From: Sclerodactyla briareus
Lineage: Eukaryota; Echinodermata; Holothuroidea; Dendrochirotida; Sclerodactylidae
Direction: 5' to 3'
Assembly (NCBI GenBank): GCA_026419785.1
Contig: JAODTK010005487.1
Span: 1-64,000, forward strand
Length of the DNA stretch: 64,000 nt
The notes beneath the pieces were generated by a model. That model had not been told where the DNA came from, searched no databases, and saw nothing but the letters and a program-made list of their open reading frames with translations. The position numbers and the translations under genes were made by a program. This document shows positions 47,161 to 58,770 of the stretch, piece after piece (position 1 is the stretch's first letter; each line of letters starts with the position of its first letter).

Positions 47161-50100
47161 CCTTGGAGTTGATCTTATGGCCCAAGTCGGAGTAATGCTG
47201 ACATTCTCAGAAAGAATTCCCACCATTAAACATTCCTGATTCACGATTAGAGCGTGGGGGAAAGGTCGTAATATGCTGTGTGAGCACTACTAATTCTTTA
47301 GTCATCGCTCTGTATGTAGAAGAAGAATTTTTTGAAAAATTGAAATGTTTCACTCTTGACAGAAGAGCAAAAGGAGCAGCTTTGCGTCTCTTGATTTGAA
47401 ATTGCTAAATTCCATTTCTTGTTTCGATCAAAACCTGTTATTTTCACGGCCAGTTATCCTCAGAGTCAAAATCACATATGCACCCAAACCACCAGACCTT
47501 ACTTCACATTTTCACACCACAAGGTTAATATAGCAACAGCATTAAACCCTTTCACTACTGCATAGGAACCATGCCTGCAAATAATGAGGCATTAATTGGA
47601 ATAGGCATGTAGCCTAAAACATTGGTGCTTTAGCTAGGCTCGGCATTCAGGTTTCATCTGCGCCTTACTAACCTTTTAGCATTCCCACTGAGGCATAAAT
47701 GGAATTTTAAACATCACAATTCATACCACCCTTCCCTGGCCAGGGTGCTCATCTCAACAATATTAGCACATTGCCACAACAGTGATCTAATTCATTGTCA
47801 GGTGAATCAATTGGTCACTCACTCCCCGTCCAGTTCTGGAACTGCTCTGAATGGCAACTATACTTTGTTCTTGAAGGGAACTTTCCATGCCAGAAATATT
47901 GACATGCATATAATTGGAATTTAAATCATGCCAATCAAACTTTGTTTCAATGTTCATTGCATTTCTGTAATGTATTCAATTTTGAAGATTAACAAATTTT
48001 GCACTTGGCAACATTTGATGACGTCGTATCTACCATTTTTCTCTTATGGTGGTAGATATTACATCACAACAGGTTGCCAGCTTGCCGAATCACAAATCAT
48101 GTGAAATATAGGCGCCATATCTCCCAACCAAACTTGCTATGAACCTGGAACAAAGTGATATTTGAATTAGTTTTTATTCTCTGTAACATGGTAACACTAC
48201 GACGATTACTATTTGGCGGAATTTCCCTTTAAAAGACGTCGGGTACCTACCCACCTCACCTTACACATGGTTGTAAGAGCTGTAAGGGGGCTTTCCCACA
48301 CAAGGAAGTCTAGGTAATGCTAGTCTTTTCCAGTAGATCGGATCAACCGTCGGTATATCTCAAGGACTTGTGATCAAAGGATATGAGTTGCAACCTCCGG
48401 GTTGGACTTTCGGTGGTCCTTGGCAATGTGCCACTATGATGCGGGCAGACAAGTCAAACGCAATTGACCAGGGGTAAATGATGCTTTCAGGCTTTCACTT
48501 CACCGCTTTGAGACTGTATTAATGGTATAAAGCCCTATATTGGAACGTACATCATCATTATTATCAGTAATTAGGTAGGCGCAGAGCCTATCCCCGTACT
48601 GGTAGGGGTTAACTTTTCGCCATCCTCTTCCCTCTCCCCCGAGATTAAGGACCTGAACCGTCCTGCCGTTAACGGGAGAGACTCCACCTAAGGCCGAGGC
48701 GGCTGAGAGGAGGAGAGGGGAGGATGGCGGAGAGGGAAGAGAATAGCAAAACAGGAGGATTAGGGAGGGGAACCTCAAGAAATGGAGCAACAATGTAGGA
48801 GAGAAGTGACGAGATAGAGTTGAATAGCTCCCATTCAGCCTTGGTGAGATATCTGAAAAAATAAGCATCAATGATATTGAAATGAATGCCATGTGCGATA
48901 CCCATTACGAGACAAAACTTCAGTCAAAATTACAGCACTCAAAGCATGTGTCAATGGTGATCGTCCGAAATTTCCAAAAATGCAATAACAAATGTTCTGT
49001 GTTGCCACAGGGACCTATTTCACGATTGCAGTTTTTTATATCGGTCAATACAAAGATTTCACTTGATTAGCTTAGTGGCTGGAAAGGATCCAGACTGAAT
49101 GAAAAAAGGATGAATGGATATTTAACTAAGTCGTAGTGTGGGGGAATTGAAAAAGTATTGCAAGAAATCACATTTGCAGTAAGCTCTTCATTGGATTATG
49201 TGGAATCACAAGCTTGTGAAATGAAAAATTCAAGGAGCAGGAAAAAGGGTTTCTGGAAGGGAATTTGAAGAATAAGTGAAGTGAATGAGCAAAGGAAATT
49301 TTTTTGGGCAAGACAATTGTACCCTCAGTATGTGTGCATTGCTCTTTACACGACTAGTAGTGAAACTTCCATTGTAACTCCCTCAGGAAGTAGTTCACTG
49401 AGCATGCACATAAGCATCCAGTTTTTTCAAGAAACCAAGTAAAATACTAAGCCACATAATTACATCAGTGAGGCTCCTTAACATTGACATTTTACAAAAT
49501 TTCAGTGTTTGGCCTATATCAGCTACTCCCAACACACCTCTTACCACCAACATAGAAAAGGCATGCTGTGATTCAGAGTTCAACCTTTCCAGAGTCAGAA
49601 CTGAAGTAAAGGTCCTAGTGAATTCGCTAGAAGCAGTACCTGCCTGGTGCAACATTCTTTCCAGTGTGCCTCATCTAATGAGATGAACAGTTCAGTAAAA
49701 AGGTTACAGGAGGGCTACCAGATTTGTCACCTCCCCTGATTAGTTCTACCATACAAGGAGGAGATTACTATGACTTGGTCTGACTTGGGGGGGGGGGGGG
49801 GGGGTGATGTGACCTGGAACCTGAATTTTTAGATGATTGGATCTCACCACTTCTGAATGTTGAGCATAAAATAGGGTATTTTTTGAGAATTTAATATCAT
49901 TTAAAGTGTTTCACCTGCGGGATACAATTTTTGCTTCACCATTGTCTTGCCAAAATCAGTCAAGTCTGTGTGTAAATTGTGGAAGCCTGGAAACGCCAAA
50001 AGTCCATTGAAATAAAGTGACAGGCATGTGAGTTTCATAAAAATGAGAGAAAGGGTTGAAGGTAGCATCCATCTTACCACCACTCCACCAGTGCCAGGAA

Positions 50101-50584
50101 TATGTACTGATCGCACTAAAAGAGTGTAGTATTTCATGCGGTAGTGCTTCCACCAACTTTCACCAGAGAATTTAAATAACTCTGAGTGGTTTTGATGTGC
50201 CTGTACGGCATGTGAGCTTCGAAACGGTTGATGGCCGGAAAACCGGCCTCTTTTTTTTCAGGTTAGTTTGAGTTTCCCCGCAGTCAGAACACCGGCATTT
50301 CCTTTAGGTTAGGGGGTGATTCAGGTTCTCGAAGTCGCCCATGCATGATTTTAATGGTGTCCCCTTCAAATATCTATGGATTTCAATGATTGCTACTAAT
50401 ATGGGTCATTCGGGCCGCCAATGCCTGCATGATAAAACATTCATAACAATCCTTGTTTTTTTCCTAAAAAAAGAATGGGTGAATGTTAACCTCCCATTAA
50501 GTGAACGCGAGCAAATTAGTTCTCTGTTATTTGTTTGACATTTGTGTTAACAAGAGTTTTGTTTGATGAATTATTTTGGGACAG
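47161..50584. other. long intron with diverged repeats
   Basis: At 47544 TTAAACCCTTTCACTACTGC resembles the terminal repeat of the piggyBac-like element at 36.3 kb. At about 48310-48480 a CTTGTGATCAAAGGATATGA, CCTCCGGGTTGGACTTTC motif looks like an old tRNA-type SINE. Partly inverted CT/GA-rich text lies at 48615-48745, and a G-tract at 49787-49804. No exon supported. Confidence 0.45.
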
Positions 50585-50829
50585 TTTCCTGGACCGATGC
50601 ACACCGCCCTCTGAACCTACCGTTTGCAGCCAGGGACTGTCGACGACCAGCGGCAAAGAGCACCACAACGGACAGACTGAACGAGATCAGTAGTGTATAT
50701 CTCCTGCTGGAGGACGTTGAAGGATCGAACCTATCAAGCATGAACAGCCGAGGGGTAGTACTGCCAATGTTAGCAGCAGACATAGATGCTATAAGGCATA
50801 CTGTGCAACTTTCCGAGATTACTGAGGAC
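50585..50829 (+). CDS. DCDC1: DCDC1-like exon: second half of a later doublecortin domain
   Basis: Acceptor TTTTGGGACAG|TTT and strong donor GAGGAC|GTAAGT. Frames combine as FLDRCT, LNLPFAAR, LSTTSGKEHH, DRLNEISSVYLLLEDVEGSN and LSSMNSRGVVLPMLAADIDA then IRHTVQLSEITED. The first part is a textbook DCX second half (LDRCT..LNLPFAAR.L....GKE ... VYL). The remainder is a helical segment like the one following this DCX domain in vertebrate DCDC1. Two or three one-base shifts. A degenerate copy of its 3' part follows at 50.87-51.0 kb. Confidence 0.8.
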
Positions 50830-50869
50830 GTAAGTATTAGGGCGAAGATGGTGTTGGGCAAGTAAAATA

Positions 50870-51010
50870 GATGTACAAGACCCCCCTGCTCGGAGCAGGA
50901 CCTGAACCTATGAACACAAGAGCAGAAGAGATATGTCGTACTGGCCATGTTGCACCCAGACATAGATGCCTAACAAACATACTGTGCACTTAGAGATACT
51001 GATGTACGTA
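50870..51010 (+). repeat. degenerate duplicate of the 3' part of exon 50585-50829
   Basis: GAACCTATGAACACAAGAGC, CCAGACATAGATGCC, CATACTGTGCAC, GATACTGATGTACGTATTAG mirror GAACCTATCAAGCATGAACA, GCAGACATAGATGCT, CATACTGTGCAAC and GATTACTGAGGACGTAAGTA of the exon and its donor. The copy's donor is GAT|GTACGT and its frames have stops, so it is probably not used. Confidence 0.7.
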
Positions 51011-51149
51011 TTAGACTTTGCTAGTGGAAAAACAACAGAGCAGTTAGGAATTCCTGTGAATTTTGCTTTGATTGATTCCTATGGGCTCCCAGGAAGCCAA
51101 GTATGGCTCATAAGGCGCCCTTGCCCTACTTCGCAAGGATGGCACTGAC

Positions 51150-51510
51150 GATAACCTCACCTTCTCTTCTTGACTGGTGCTTAGATGACATCGCACAGAG
51201 GTGTACCCATTCCCAACCTGCTCCTGGTACGTCCCTCACGTCTCCCTCGAAACAATCAGATCGAAACACTGTCCAACATGACGGCGTCACAGTTGACCAC
51301 CGAGATCAATTGCAAATGAAAAACCCTATGCACTCCATCCACTGCTAACAGCGGAACCATGAAGTGAACATCACGGCGTTTCCCATCACAGTTCCGTTGG
51401 TAACAGCCACTTACGGAAACTCGCCCCCGGTGACGGCTGGATTTCATCAAACCCGGAAGTTTAACTTGCAAGGGTCACTGCTACCACTCCCTGCTAATCT
51501 TCTAAGGTAA
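51150..51510 (+). repeat. interspersed repeat family R1, copy 3 (plus)
   Basis: CTTGACTGGTGCTTAGATGA, CCCAACCTGCTCC, GAAGTGAACATCACGGCG, GGCTGGATTTCATCAAACCC and CTTGCAAGGGTCACTG align in order with the copy at 23.96-24.37 kb. Confidence 0.6.
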
Positions 51511-51971
51511 CAGAGCATAAGTATAGAAATGATCTCCATTTTCCGTGGTGTTGTTATTGGATAGGGGGAAAAAAACACCACCTTTAGTGGATATCCTCGA
51601 AGGGAAGAAATTTGTGCATGTCACTTTGACATTGGTTTGAAGATGAGAGATATCACACTTACTGTTTCATTTGGAAAGCTTAATGGAATCTCTTGGAATT
51701 GGGCAAAATTGTAGACGAGATGGCAAAACGATAATGATATGGGCACTGCTGGCATAGTAGGGAATCCGGCAACCCTCGCGTTCGGGACAACACTGCATCA
51801 AAATGGATGATGATGATGTATATAATTGACAATCTAGTTGTTTTGATATTGCTTGTGGATGTAGCCATGTTCAGCTATATGTTAGTCTATCGTGGTCATA
51901 TACCTACCCATCTTTAAGTTCATGGAGAGCATGCAACTTTTTGTTGCCTTCTCATACTACTTCTTCATCAG

Positions 51972-52129
51972 CCAGTGTCGGGTTAATTTTGTATTCGTTT
52001 CGAATGAAGAGCCCACCTCTGGTAGTCGATCACTTCAGATCTCTCTGGGTGGAAGGCCCTCCTCACACGGCCGGAGCCGTCCTGGTCGTGAACCACTGTG
52101 CAATCACTGACGAGGACCGTCAGCAGCTG
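51972..52129 (+). CDS. DCDC1: DCDC1-like candidate exon
   Basis: Acceptor CTACTTCTTCATCAG|CC (alternative at 51976) and donor CAGCTG|GTGAGA. Two frames are each open and complementary: RVNFVFVSNEEPTSGSRSLQ ISLGG, then VEGPPHTAGAVLVVNHCAIT DEDRQQL. A single shift near 52050 would fuse them. Splice sites and protein-like content support an exon, and it lies in order between the 50.6-kb and 55.6-kb exons. No firm motif match. Confidence 0.5.
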
Positions 52130-53417
52130 GTGAGATCAGATTCACCCAGGAGGAGGAGGAGACGACTCTGGGGGGTGATGAGGAGTTAGATGAAGATGTT
52201 CTGCCCCACCCTATGAGGTACGATCCAACCTGGTACCATCGAAGGTGGGGAGTTGAATCCCATCCGGTCAGATTGTGTGCCTTAGAGCCAGTGCCACCTT
52301 GTCTCTCCCATTGGCTCACCTCACACAGGCCGAGTTCTAAAAGTGCATTAGTGTGAACTGCTGTGCCTCCAATGGCTGGGAGGCACTCTCCAGGATTATT
52401 GAATCGCGTACTTGCTCTTATGATCGGCAACATATATCTGCAAACGCTTTTATTCAACCAGGACCAATTTTAAGCATCGAGTAGTTTAGTTTACTGCGGT
52501 ATGTATATTATCGAACGTTGATTTTACTTATTATATCAAGAATCATCCTTGTTTAATATCAGGACTTATTCTACACTGCCTTATCATTTTTGTCACTATT
52601 GCACTAAGATGATTTTCATCATGGCATCATGCAATGTTGCCGGCTCACTTCCTGCGATTGCTACCAGCAAAGCCTTTTGAGAGGGATTTGTCAGGTATAA
52701 CTAAGATTTTCCCCTGCGAAAATTGTTCAAGTACAGTTTGGGCAGTGGTGTGTCTTTGACATAGTTCTGATAAGATTATAATGCAGCTGTTAATGACTCA
52801 TTGTTGATTTCAATTCTCAAATGTTCTCTCTTTTTGTGAAGGGTGATATATCACATGTTTGGGCAGTGTGGTTTCCCTTCAGTTGTAGTCTTAGTTGGTC
52901 GGTCTCGTCTATTCAACGATAGCTTGAATCACTATCTTGATCTTGTGCAAGGTTCATTGCTTCGTCAAAACATAAATTTGGTGTTGTGAATGCTACTTGA
53001 TTTTGCCAAGCAGGTAGTCATGCGTCTTTCTTAGAGCAATCTTTGCTGGAGCTTCCTCCTGAAGTATTGCAACATGACCGAGAAATCTCATCTTCTCTGC
53101 GTGTCCTATGACTATAATTTTCATATTATAATGATGCCACTGTAAAATGGCTTATTGTTGGTTAATCAGCTACGTTTGCAATGTCTCAAATGTTCTATTT
53201 TGTATAGAGTGAAGATTGATATGTCAACATAGTAAGTGAAATCCTGTCCTGGAACACAGCATCTGCAACGAAGTAGCCGAACCATATGAAGGTTGGCAGA
53301 ACTCATCATGTCATCAATGTATATCCAATTATCGCCTCTCCAGTGATCCTTGGAAAACTGACAGAAAAACCATGTCCCTAGATATTCTCATCAATGCCCA
53401 CTTACTCTTGTGTCCAG
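52130..53417. other. intron, no feature
   Basis: A possible old SINE at about 52200-52400 (GGGGAGTTGAATCCCATCCG is B-box-like) and diverged T-rich text; nothing else supported. Confidence 0.4.
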
Positions 53418-53527
53418 CTTCCCACCATAGTCGCACCTCCGGTCCTGAGCAGCACTCGGGAGGACTCAAGTGGCCCTGGGAGAGGGTCCTCAACGTCAGC
53501 CTGGATAGGTCACGAGGTCAACCCAAG
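53418..53527 (+). CDS. DCDC1-like candidate exon
   Basis: Acceptor TCTTGTGTCCAG|CTT, donor candidates CACGAG|GTCAAC (53517) and CCCAAG|GTCAGA (53528). One frame reads HHSRTSGPEQHSGGLKWPWE then RVLNVSLDRSRGQPK. The segment KWPWERVLNVSLD looks like structured protein. Order and strand fit the same gene, immediately before the second ricin-like block; the motif itself is not one I recognise. Confidence 0.45.
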
Positions 53528-53779
53528 GTCAGAGGACCATCCCTAACATCAAAAACGGTGAACTCTACCAAAGTTCACAGTCATAAAACCGGATACGCCA
53601 TAGGTAAAAGTTCCTTTGGCTACTGGTTAATATGGTCACTTCATGGAGCTGGTGGAGTGGTCATAAAGTCTGATATATTTCATCATCATCGCCATGTTGG
53701 GGCTAGATTAAGATATTATAGTCATCAGGCCACCTGAATGGATTTTTAGTCCCCTCGCCTCTGCTGGCCTTCCACTCAT

Positions 53780-54440
53780 ACTAGTTGATATGGCTGCAGG
53801 TTATTGGAGGGGGAACCGTCTGCTGAATGGGTAACCCCTGGACAAGGTCATCCTCAATATTGTAGTTAGATCAGTCCAATGAGAGTTGTATTGGCTCTGC
53901 ATCTCACCCTTTAACCGGTTGATATGGCTGCAGGTATAGGACTGAAGAACCGTCTGCTGATGGGTACCCCTGGGCATGTCAATCCGAGAAGTGTAGTCAG
54001 ATTAGCCAGATGAGAGTTGTAGTCGCTCTGCAGATCACCCGTACTGATTGATATGGCTGCCGGAATGGAGGGGAAGAACCGCTGCTGATGGGTACCCCTG
54101 GGGCACGGTCATACTGGATATTGTATCATATCAGCCAAATGAGAGTTGTAGTCGCTCTGCAGATCACCCGTACTGGGTTTGGCATGACTGCAGTTATGGT
54201 AGTTTAGAACTGTCTGGATGATGTACCAAATAGTAGGCCCACTGAGATATTGTAGGTCGAAAGCCCCGCTAGATGAAATTTTGTTGTCACTCAGAACTGG
54301 TTGCGTATGGCAGTACAGTTAATTGTAGGCAGACCATCTACTGAAGGGTATCCCAGGGCAAAGGGTCATCCTGATATCTGTAGTCATGGCAGCCGATGAT
54401 ATTTGTAGTCACTCTGCCATTTTCATCATCCATACTGTTG
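53780..54440 (+). repeat. tandem repeat, ~130-bp units, five copies
   Basis: GATATGGCTGCAGG occurs at 53787, 53921 and 54050 and in altered form near 54180 and 54300; each unit has GAACCGTCTGCTGATGGGTA, CCCCTGGGCA, and GATGAGAGTTGTAGTCGCTC. Copies diverge toward the right end. Confidence 0.85.
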
Positions 54441-54799
54441 CTATGGATAAAGTGTCCTGGGCGAGTTGTCAAGGAGAAATAAGATGCCACTCATAAATGT
54501 ATCTGTGCATGCGTGTTTGCATTGTCACATGCTCATGACCCTGTCCCCAAGCACTTCTGTCCTCGTTTTGACCTTCAATTGGACCTTTTTTGAATTGTTA
54601 GATGAGAATTCTTCATTAGCATGAAAGTTAAGATTCAGGTTTAGTCTCTAGTCCTCATGTTCTAGCGTTGATCTTGTCATTGACTCATTGATGACGTGAA
54701 ATGGAAACCTTGCCTGCACCACCCATAATGCACGTTCGCTCACTACCTACCTCAACAAACAACCCTGGCAGCAATGCATTCGGAGTCTAATTCCATTAC

Positions 54800-54975
54800 C
54801 CCCCTCGCAGATCCCCACTTTTACATGGGGTAGCGTGAGACATTCTCGGGGACATGCCTTGTCTAACACCAGCACTTCAGAAAAAGCTCTTGGGCTTACG
54901 AATTACTTTGATTCAAACTCGCAATCTTTTGATCACTAAGTCCGGAGCTTTACCGACTGATCTAATTTCGCTCTA
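54800..54975 (-). mobile_element. tRNA-derived SINE, family A (minus)
   Basis: Reverse complement GATCAGTCGGTAAAGCTCCG, then GATTGCGAGTTTGAATCAAA, body AGCTTTTTCTGAAGTGCTGG, GACAAGGCATGTCCCC, GTCTCACGCTACCCCATGTA. Same structure as the copies at 20.6, 32.1 and 60.8 kb. Confidence 0.75.
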
Positions 54976-55074
54976 CCATTCTATATAGCTCCATCTGCAA
55001 CAAACCTTGGAAACTCCTCGCAAAGAAGTCCGCAAATATAGCTCTATCTTTAGGTTTTCCTGAAAACAAAGTGA

Positions 55075-55375
55075 TGTGGTAATGCAGATCAGTCGGTAGA
55101 GCGCCAGACCTGATGTCGAAAGATTTCAAGTTCGAATCCAGACCCACAGAGACCCGCTCACTTTTTCTGTGGTGTCTCTTTGGGCAAGACACGCTCCAGC
55201 CCTCTCCACCCCAAGGGCTAGATGGAGACCTGTGAGGCCTTGGCACCGCTTATCCTGCTGCCACATACTTTCCGGATTGGTAGGAGGTGCGTGCCAATTC
55301 CTGTGATCAGGGTAATATCTAAGTGCCCTGAGCACCACAGTGACAAGGCTCTTATAATCCTGAGATATATTGTTA
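55075..55375 (+). mobile_element. tRNA-derived SINE, family B
   Basis: GATCAGTCGGTAGAGCGCCA and CAAGTTCGAATCCAGACCCA are clear pol III A and B boxes; the body CTTTGGGCAAGACACGCTCC, GATGGAGACCTGTGAGGCC, CTGCTGCCACATACTTTCC and TGTGATCAGGGTAATATCT matches the copy at 41.3 kb. Confidence 0.85.
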
Positions 55376-55589
55376 CTGGTTGAGAACTAAACTGTGTTCT
55401 AACTGAGAGTTCAACGTGATCTTATGGACACTTCGCAAGACCTGGATTTTCTTGTGTGTGCGGGAAAAAGCGAGTCTCAGAACCATGTTAATTAGGTAAA
55501 GGGTGTTGGAAGCATCAGGCTATATTACATCTCAACTGCCACCTTTCTTACCGTATGAAGACTCACTGCTCATTTCTAATTCTCTATAG

Positions 55590-55789
55590 GCCAAAGAAGG
55601 GAACCACCTCCTGATCGAAGGACTCATCAAAGGGAAGCTATCTCTCTCTACGACGGGTTCATCACCTGTAAGTCTAATCCTTACTTGGTTGTCGGTCTGG
55701 AGGGTCCAGGGCAGGATCATCGGCGTGGTCCTCTGCAAGAAGAACTCTGAGGACCCCTCTCAGCGGTGGGAGCTCGCTGAGGACGATGG
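55590..55789 (+). CDS. DCDC1: DCDC1-like exon: second ricin-B-like block
   Basis: Acceptor ATTCTCTATAG|GCC and donor GATGG|GTAAGG. Frames combine as KGSYLSLYDGFITCKSNPYL then VVGLEGPG and, after a shift, IGVVLCKKNSEDPSQRWELA and EDDG. DGFI..KSNPYLVVGL .... V.L.KK...DPSQRWEL matches a full beta-trefoil QxW unit, corresponding to DGYIW...P.YVLGV ... V.LVQK...DP.QHW in DCDC1. A TGA near 55614 and the shift near 55710 need correction or re-sequencing. Confidence 0.85.
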
Positions 55790-55829
55790 GTAAGGAAGAC
55801 TCCCTCATTCTCCTCATCGTGTTTGTGAC

Positions 55830-56150
55830 CTCACTACGGGTCCCCCATCGTATATCAGAGATCTGCTGCACTCATACCAGCCATCTAGGTCTCTTCATAG
55901 CTCTAATATACAGGTTTTTGTGGTCCTTCTGTCCCGCACAAAATACTATGGTGATCATAATCGTACTTTCGCTAAACTCGCTTATATCACCGGAATGCTC
56001 TACCCAACAACAAGGGCCGTGACAAGTCTCAAATCACAATTGAAAACATATCTTTCCGACCAAGCTCTTTCTGATTCTGATGAAGCGCTTTAGACTCTTG
56101 CTTCTTGTGGGTTGTATAAGTGCTATACAACATACAAAAGGCATATATTA
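55830..56150 (+). mobile_element. LINE C-terminal fragment with 3' tail
   Basis: Frames combine as GSPIVYQRSAALIPAI, SRSLHSSNIQ, TKYYGDHNRTFAKLAY and TRAVTSLKSQLKTYLSDQAL, stop, then GAAGCGCTTTAGAC and AAGTGCTATACAACAT. Standard order of a CR1/L2-type ORF2 end; starts only 40 bp after the exon at 55789. Confidence 0.75.
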
Positions 56151-57766
56151 TCATTGTCTTGCTCATTGAGCATAGCGTAGTTATTTATGATAAGGGTAAC
56201 ATCTGTGACACAGTGACACAGTTCGCTACAGCTGTAAGAGGTATGATAGAGCACTATATAACAACCCAGTATAACTATTGTCAATGATACTCCTGTGACC
56301 CTATCCTCAAACTCCATAGGGGGTTCGGAGAGTGAACACTAAAACTCCTCGAAATCCAAAACTTCCAAAATCGACCCTACACAAAGGAATTTTGTTTCAA
56401 AAACGATGAATGCTGTAGATGAAAGGTTGAATCAACTCACTCAGAACAGATTGAGGATGGATGGTGAGAATTTGAATTATCGACTGAATCTTCAGCCAAA
56501 ATGTGCAATATGTAGACCTTCAGGCTGGCGAAATGAGAAGGGGGATGGGGTGGCCATCATGGACATGTGTGTTTATGCCAGATGTTCAATGGCACATGGC
56601 TGGGGTTGCAGGTGCGATATGGAGTATTAAGTATTCATAGTTCACAGATACACACCAGTTCAGTTTTGTTGAATCATGAGCTTGAGTGGTCACTGTTTTG
56701 TTGATTATATAGGACAATTGGTCATTATTAGGCAAGGCTATAGAGATTGGTATACGAAATCCATTGTGCTGCATCCAGAATTTGCAAGGTGGCTAACAAC
56801 AGAATTCAAAGAACAAAAAAAGGTTTGAAAGAACAATTTGGGTGCACTGATTCCATATCTTCTTTTGATAATGAACCACTGTAAATTTGAGATCAAATAG
56901 GCACTTAAGCATCATTTCTAGCCTTACATTTTAAACCATAAAATTCCTCCTGCTCTGTGGGAGAGACACGGTGGTTGTGAAGTACGAACAGGTAAGCCGA
57001 GACAGAATTATGTCCGTAGCACAAAACTAATCGAAATAAAGCAACTGAACGAGCATGGATGCTGCATCACCACAGAGGCAATTCTATGAATATCCCCCTC
57101 AAAACTGTTTGGATTCATTGCCGGCCCTCTTGCTTGATCGTAAGTTTGTTCTATCCCCTGTCAACCTACAATGTTTCACGTCTCATATACACCGTTACCC
57201 TGCCATCCAGGCATAAGAAATTCCAGCACTACAGATTAATCATTCCTTGAAGACCACCACTAACAAACAAAACAGCATGACCCTTCAAACGTTTCCCACT
57301 GTCCTCCATCCTTATTGGGGTGGATTCCTAGAACATGGAGGCAGTGTGCGGCAAGGCTGTAGAAATTGCAGTTTCGCTGAGGAGAATGATTTTTCAGAAG
57401 GGATTTAAACTGTACTTGATTGAAAAAGAGCTGTGAATATCGACAAGCAACTCATGACTTTGAATTCTTTATGAGGAAGATATTCCATGTAATCACTATG
57501 CCGTGATGCGGCTTCAACAGCCGCTATGGTAGGTTACCCAACCCGCATAGTTTATGCCTTCTCGTTGTTCATTCCAATTCATTTGGATGATGTTTAGCTG
57601 CTATGCAACTTGTCTCTATTTCTCTTCTTCAAACCACTACACTGCATACCACATGAATCCGCCAATTTAATTTGTCACCGCCGCATACCCAGCCACGCCG
57701 CATCCCAGCTAATTCCTTCAATTGTGTATTTTGTCTCCTCTTTCTTTTGTTCACCCCTCTATTCAG
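56151..57766. other. intron, no clear feature
   Basis: Weak copy of the dispersed repeat seen at 22.0 and 28.3 kb at about 56590-56700 (TTCACAGATACACACC, AGTTTTGTTGAATCATGAGC). No exon supported. Confidence 0.45.
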
Positions 57767-57986
57767 ATCATTTTGATTTGCCAAGCCAACCCTTACCTGG
57801 TCCTGACAGTGTCCATGCCTCCATTCAAGGCCGGGATCACTCTATCCCCTGTTTCCTTTTTGCCACAAGCCGGTCGTCCTACAGCCAAAACGATTGGAAG
57901 AGAACGGGATGGTCCGCAATCGAAGTGGGCACTCGAGAATGACACAGGAATCATTGACGCTTTTGCTGCTGAATTGAAGGACATAG
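57767..57986 (+). CDS. DCDC1: DCDC1-like exon: second ricin-B-like block, continued
   Basis: Acceptor CCCTCTATTCAG|ATC and donor GACATAG|GTAGGC. Fully open for 73 codons: IILICQANPYLVLTVSMPPF, KAGITLSPVSFLPQAGRPTA, KTIGRERDGPQSKWALENDT, GIIDAFAAELKDI. NPYLVLTVSMP ... QSKWALE...G.I.AF is a complete beta-trefoil unit and matches the NPKLVLAVSMPM ... NQKWHY... region of DCDC1. No frame shift needed, so it is the best sequence on which to base a search. Confidence 0.9.
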
Positions 57987-58189
57987 GTAGGCAGGAACTC
58001 TCTGGTTAAAGGTCAATCAACCTTACCCTGTGTTCCTTGTTGACATAACATGAACCACATTGCTTTGGGTCACGTCAAAGGTTAATAGGAGCAAAGTTGG
58101 AAAATCCTCACAAACATGTTAAGTCCAGAATACTTGGTCGAACTTCCTTATCAGAGTACAAGATTCCTATTTTTTTTCGGTCAAGACAA
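57987..58189. other. intron start
   Basis: Short AT-rich stretch; nothing seen. Confidence 0.4.
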
Positions 58190-58770
58190 TGCCTTCTTTA
58201 TTCCTTGACGAATCATAGGAATCTGTGCAGTCATGACAGTATGTGTAATGTATGTATGTGTCGCTGCTGTAACAAGGTACTCGACCGCCATCCGGGATGG
58301 ATCAACATCATACTTGGTATGTGGGTTCCTATATTGAGTACATGAACCCTATTGTTATGGGGTCAGGTCAAAGGTCATCTTGGGTCAACAAATGTCAAAG
58401 TCTGAAAACTTGCAAACACAATAAGTCTAGAATGCTTGGCCCAATCAATCTGAAATTTGGTGTGCTGCTTTTCCTCATAGGGATTACAAGAACCCTATTG
58501 TTTTTTGGTATAGCTTGGGGTCATTTTTGGAGAAAATTTGGGCAATTGTGGAGAATTGATATTTTGGGCCTATTTTGGCTTGTGATCACAATACTGGACC
58601 CGACCTAGATGGATCACGCTAATACTTGGTATGTGGGTTCCCCATAATGAGTTCCATGGCCTCTATTGTTTTGGGTCCATGTCATAGGTCATCTTGGGTC
58701 AACAGAGGTCAAAGTCTGTCCACAAGTCCAAAACTCCTGGTCCCATCGAGCCTTTTGGCTTTCTGGTTTT
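58190..58770 (+). repeat. dispersed repeat family R2, two units
   Basis: CTTGGTATGTGGGTTCC at 58314 and 58625, each with TGAGTACATGAACCCTATTG, GGGTCAGGTCAAAGGTCATC, TTGGGTCAACAAATGTCAAA and GAATGCTTGGCCCAATCAAT type text. A GTATGTATGTGTC tract lies at the entry end. Confidence 0.8.

Noticed and set aside
55078-55150. tRNA gene
   Set aside because: A and B boxes are clear, but the rest continues into a SINE body also found at 41.3 kb; no intact cloverleaf.
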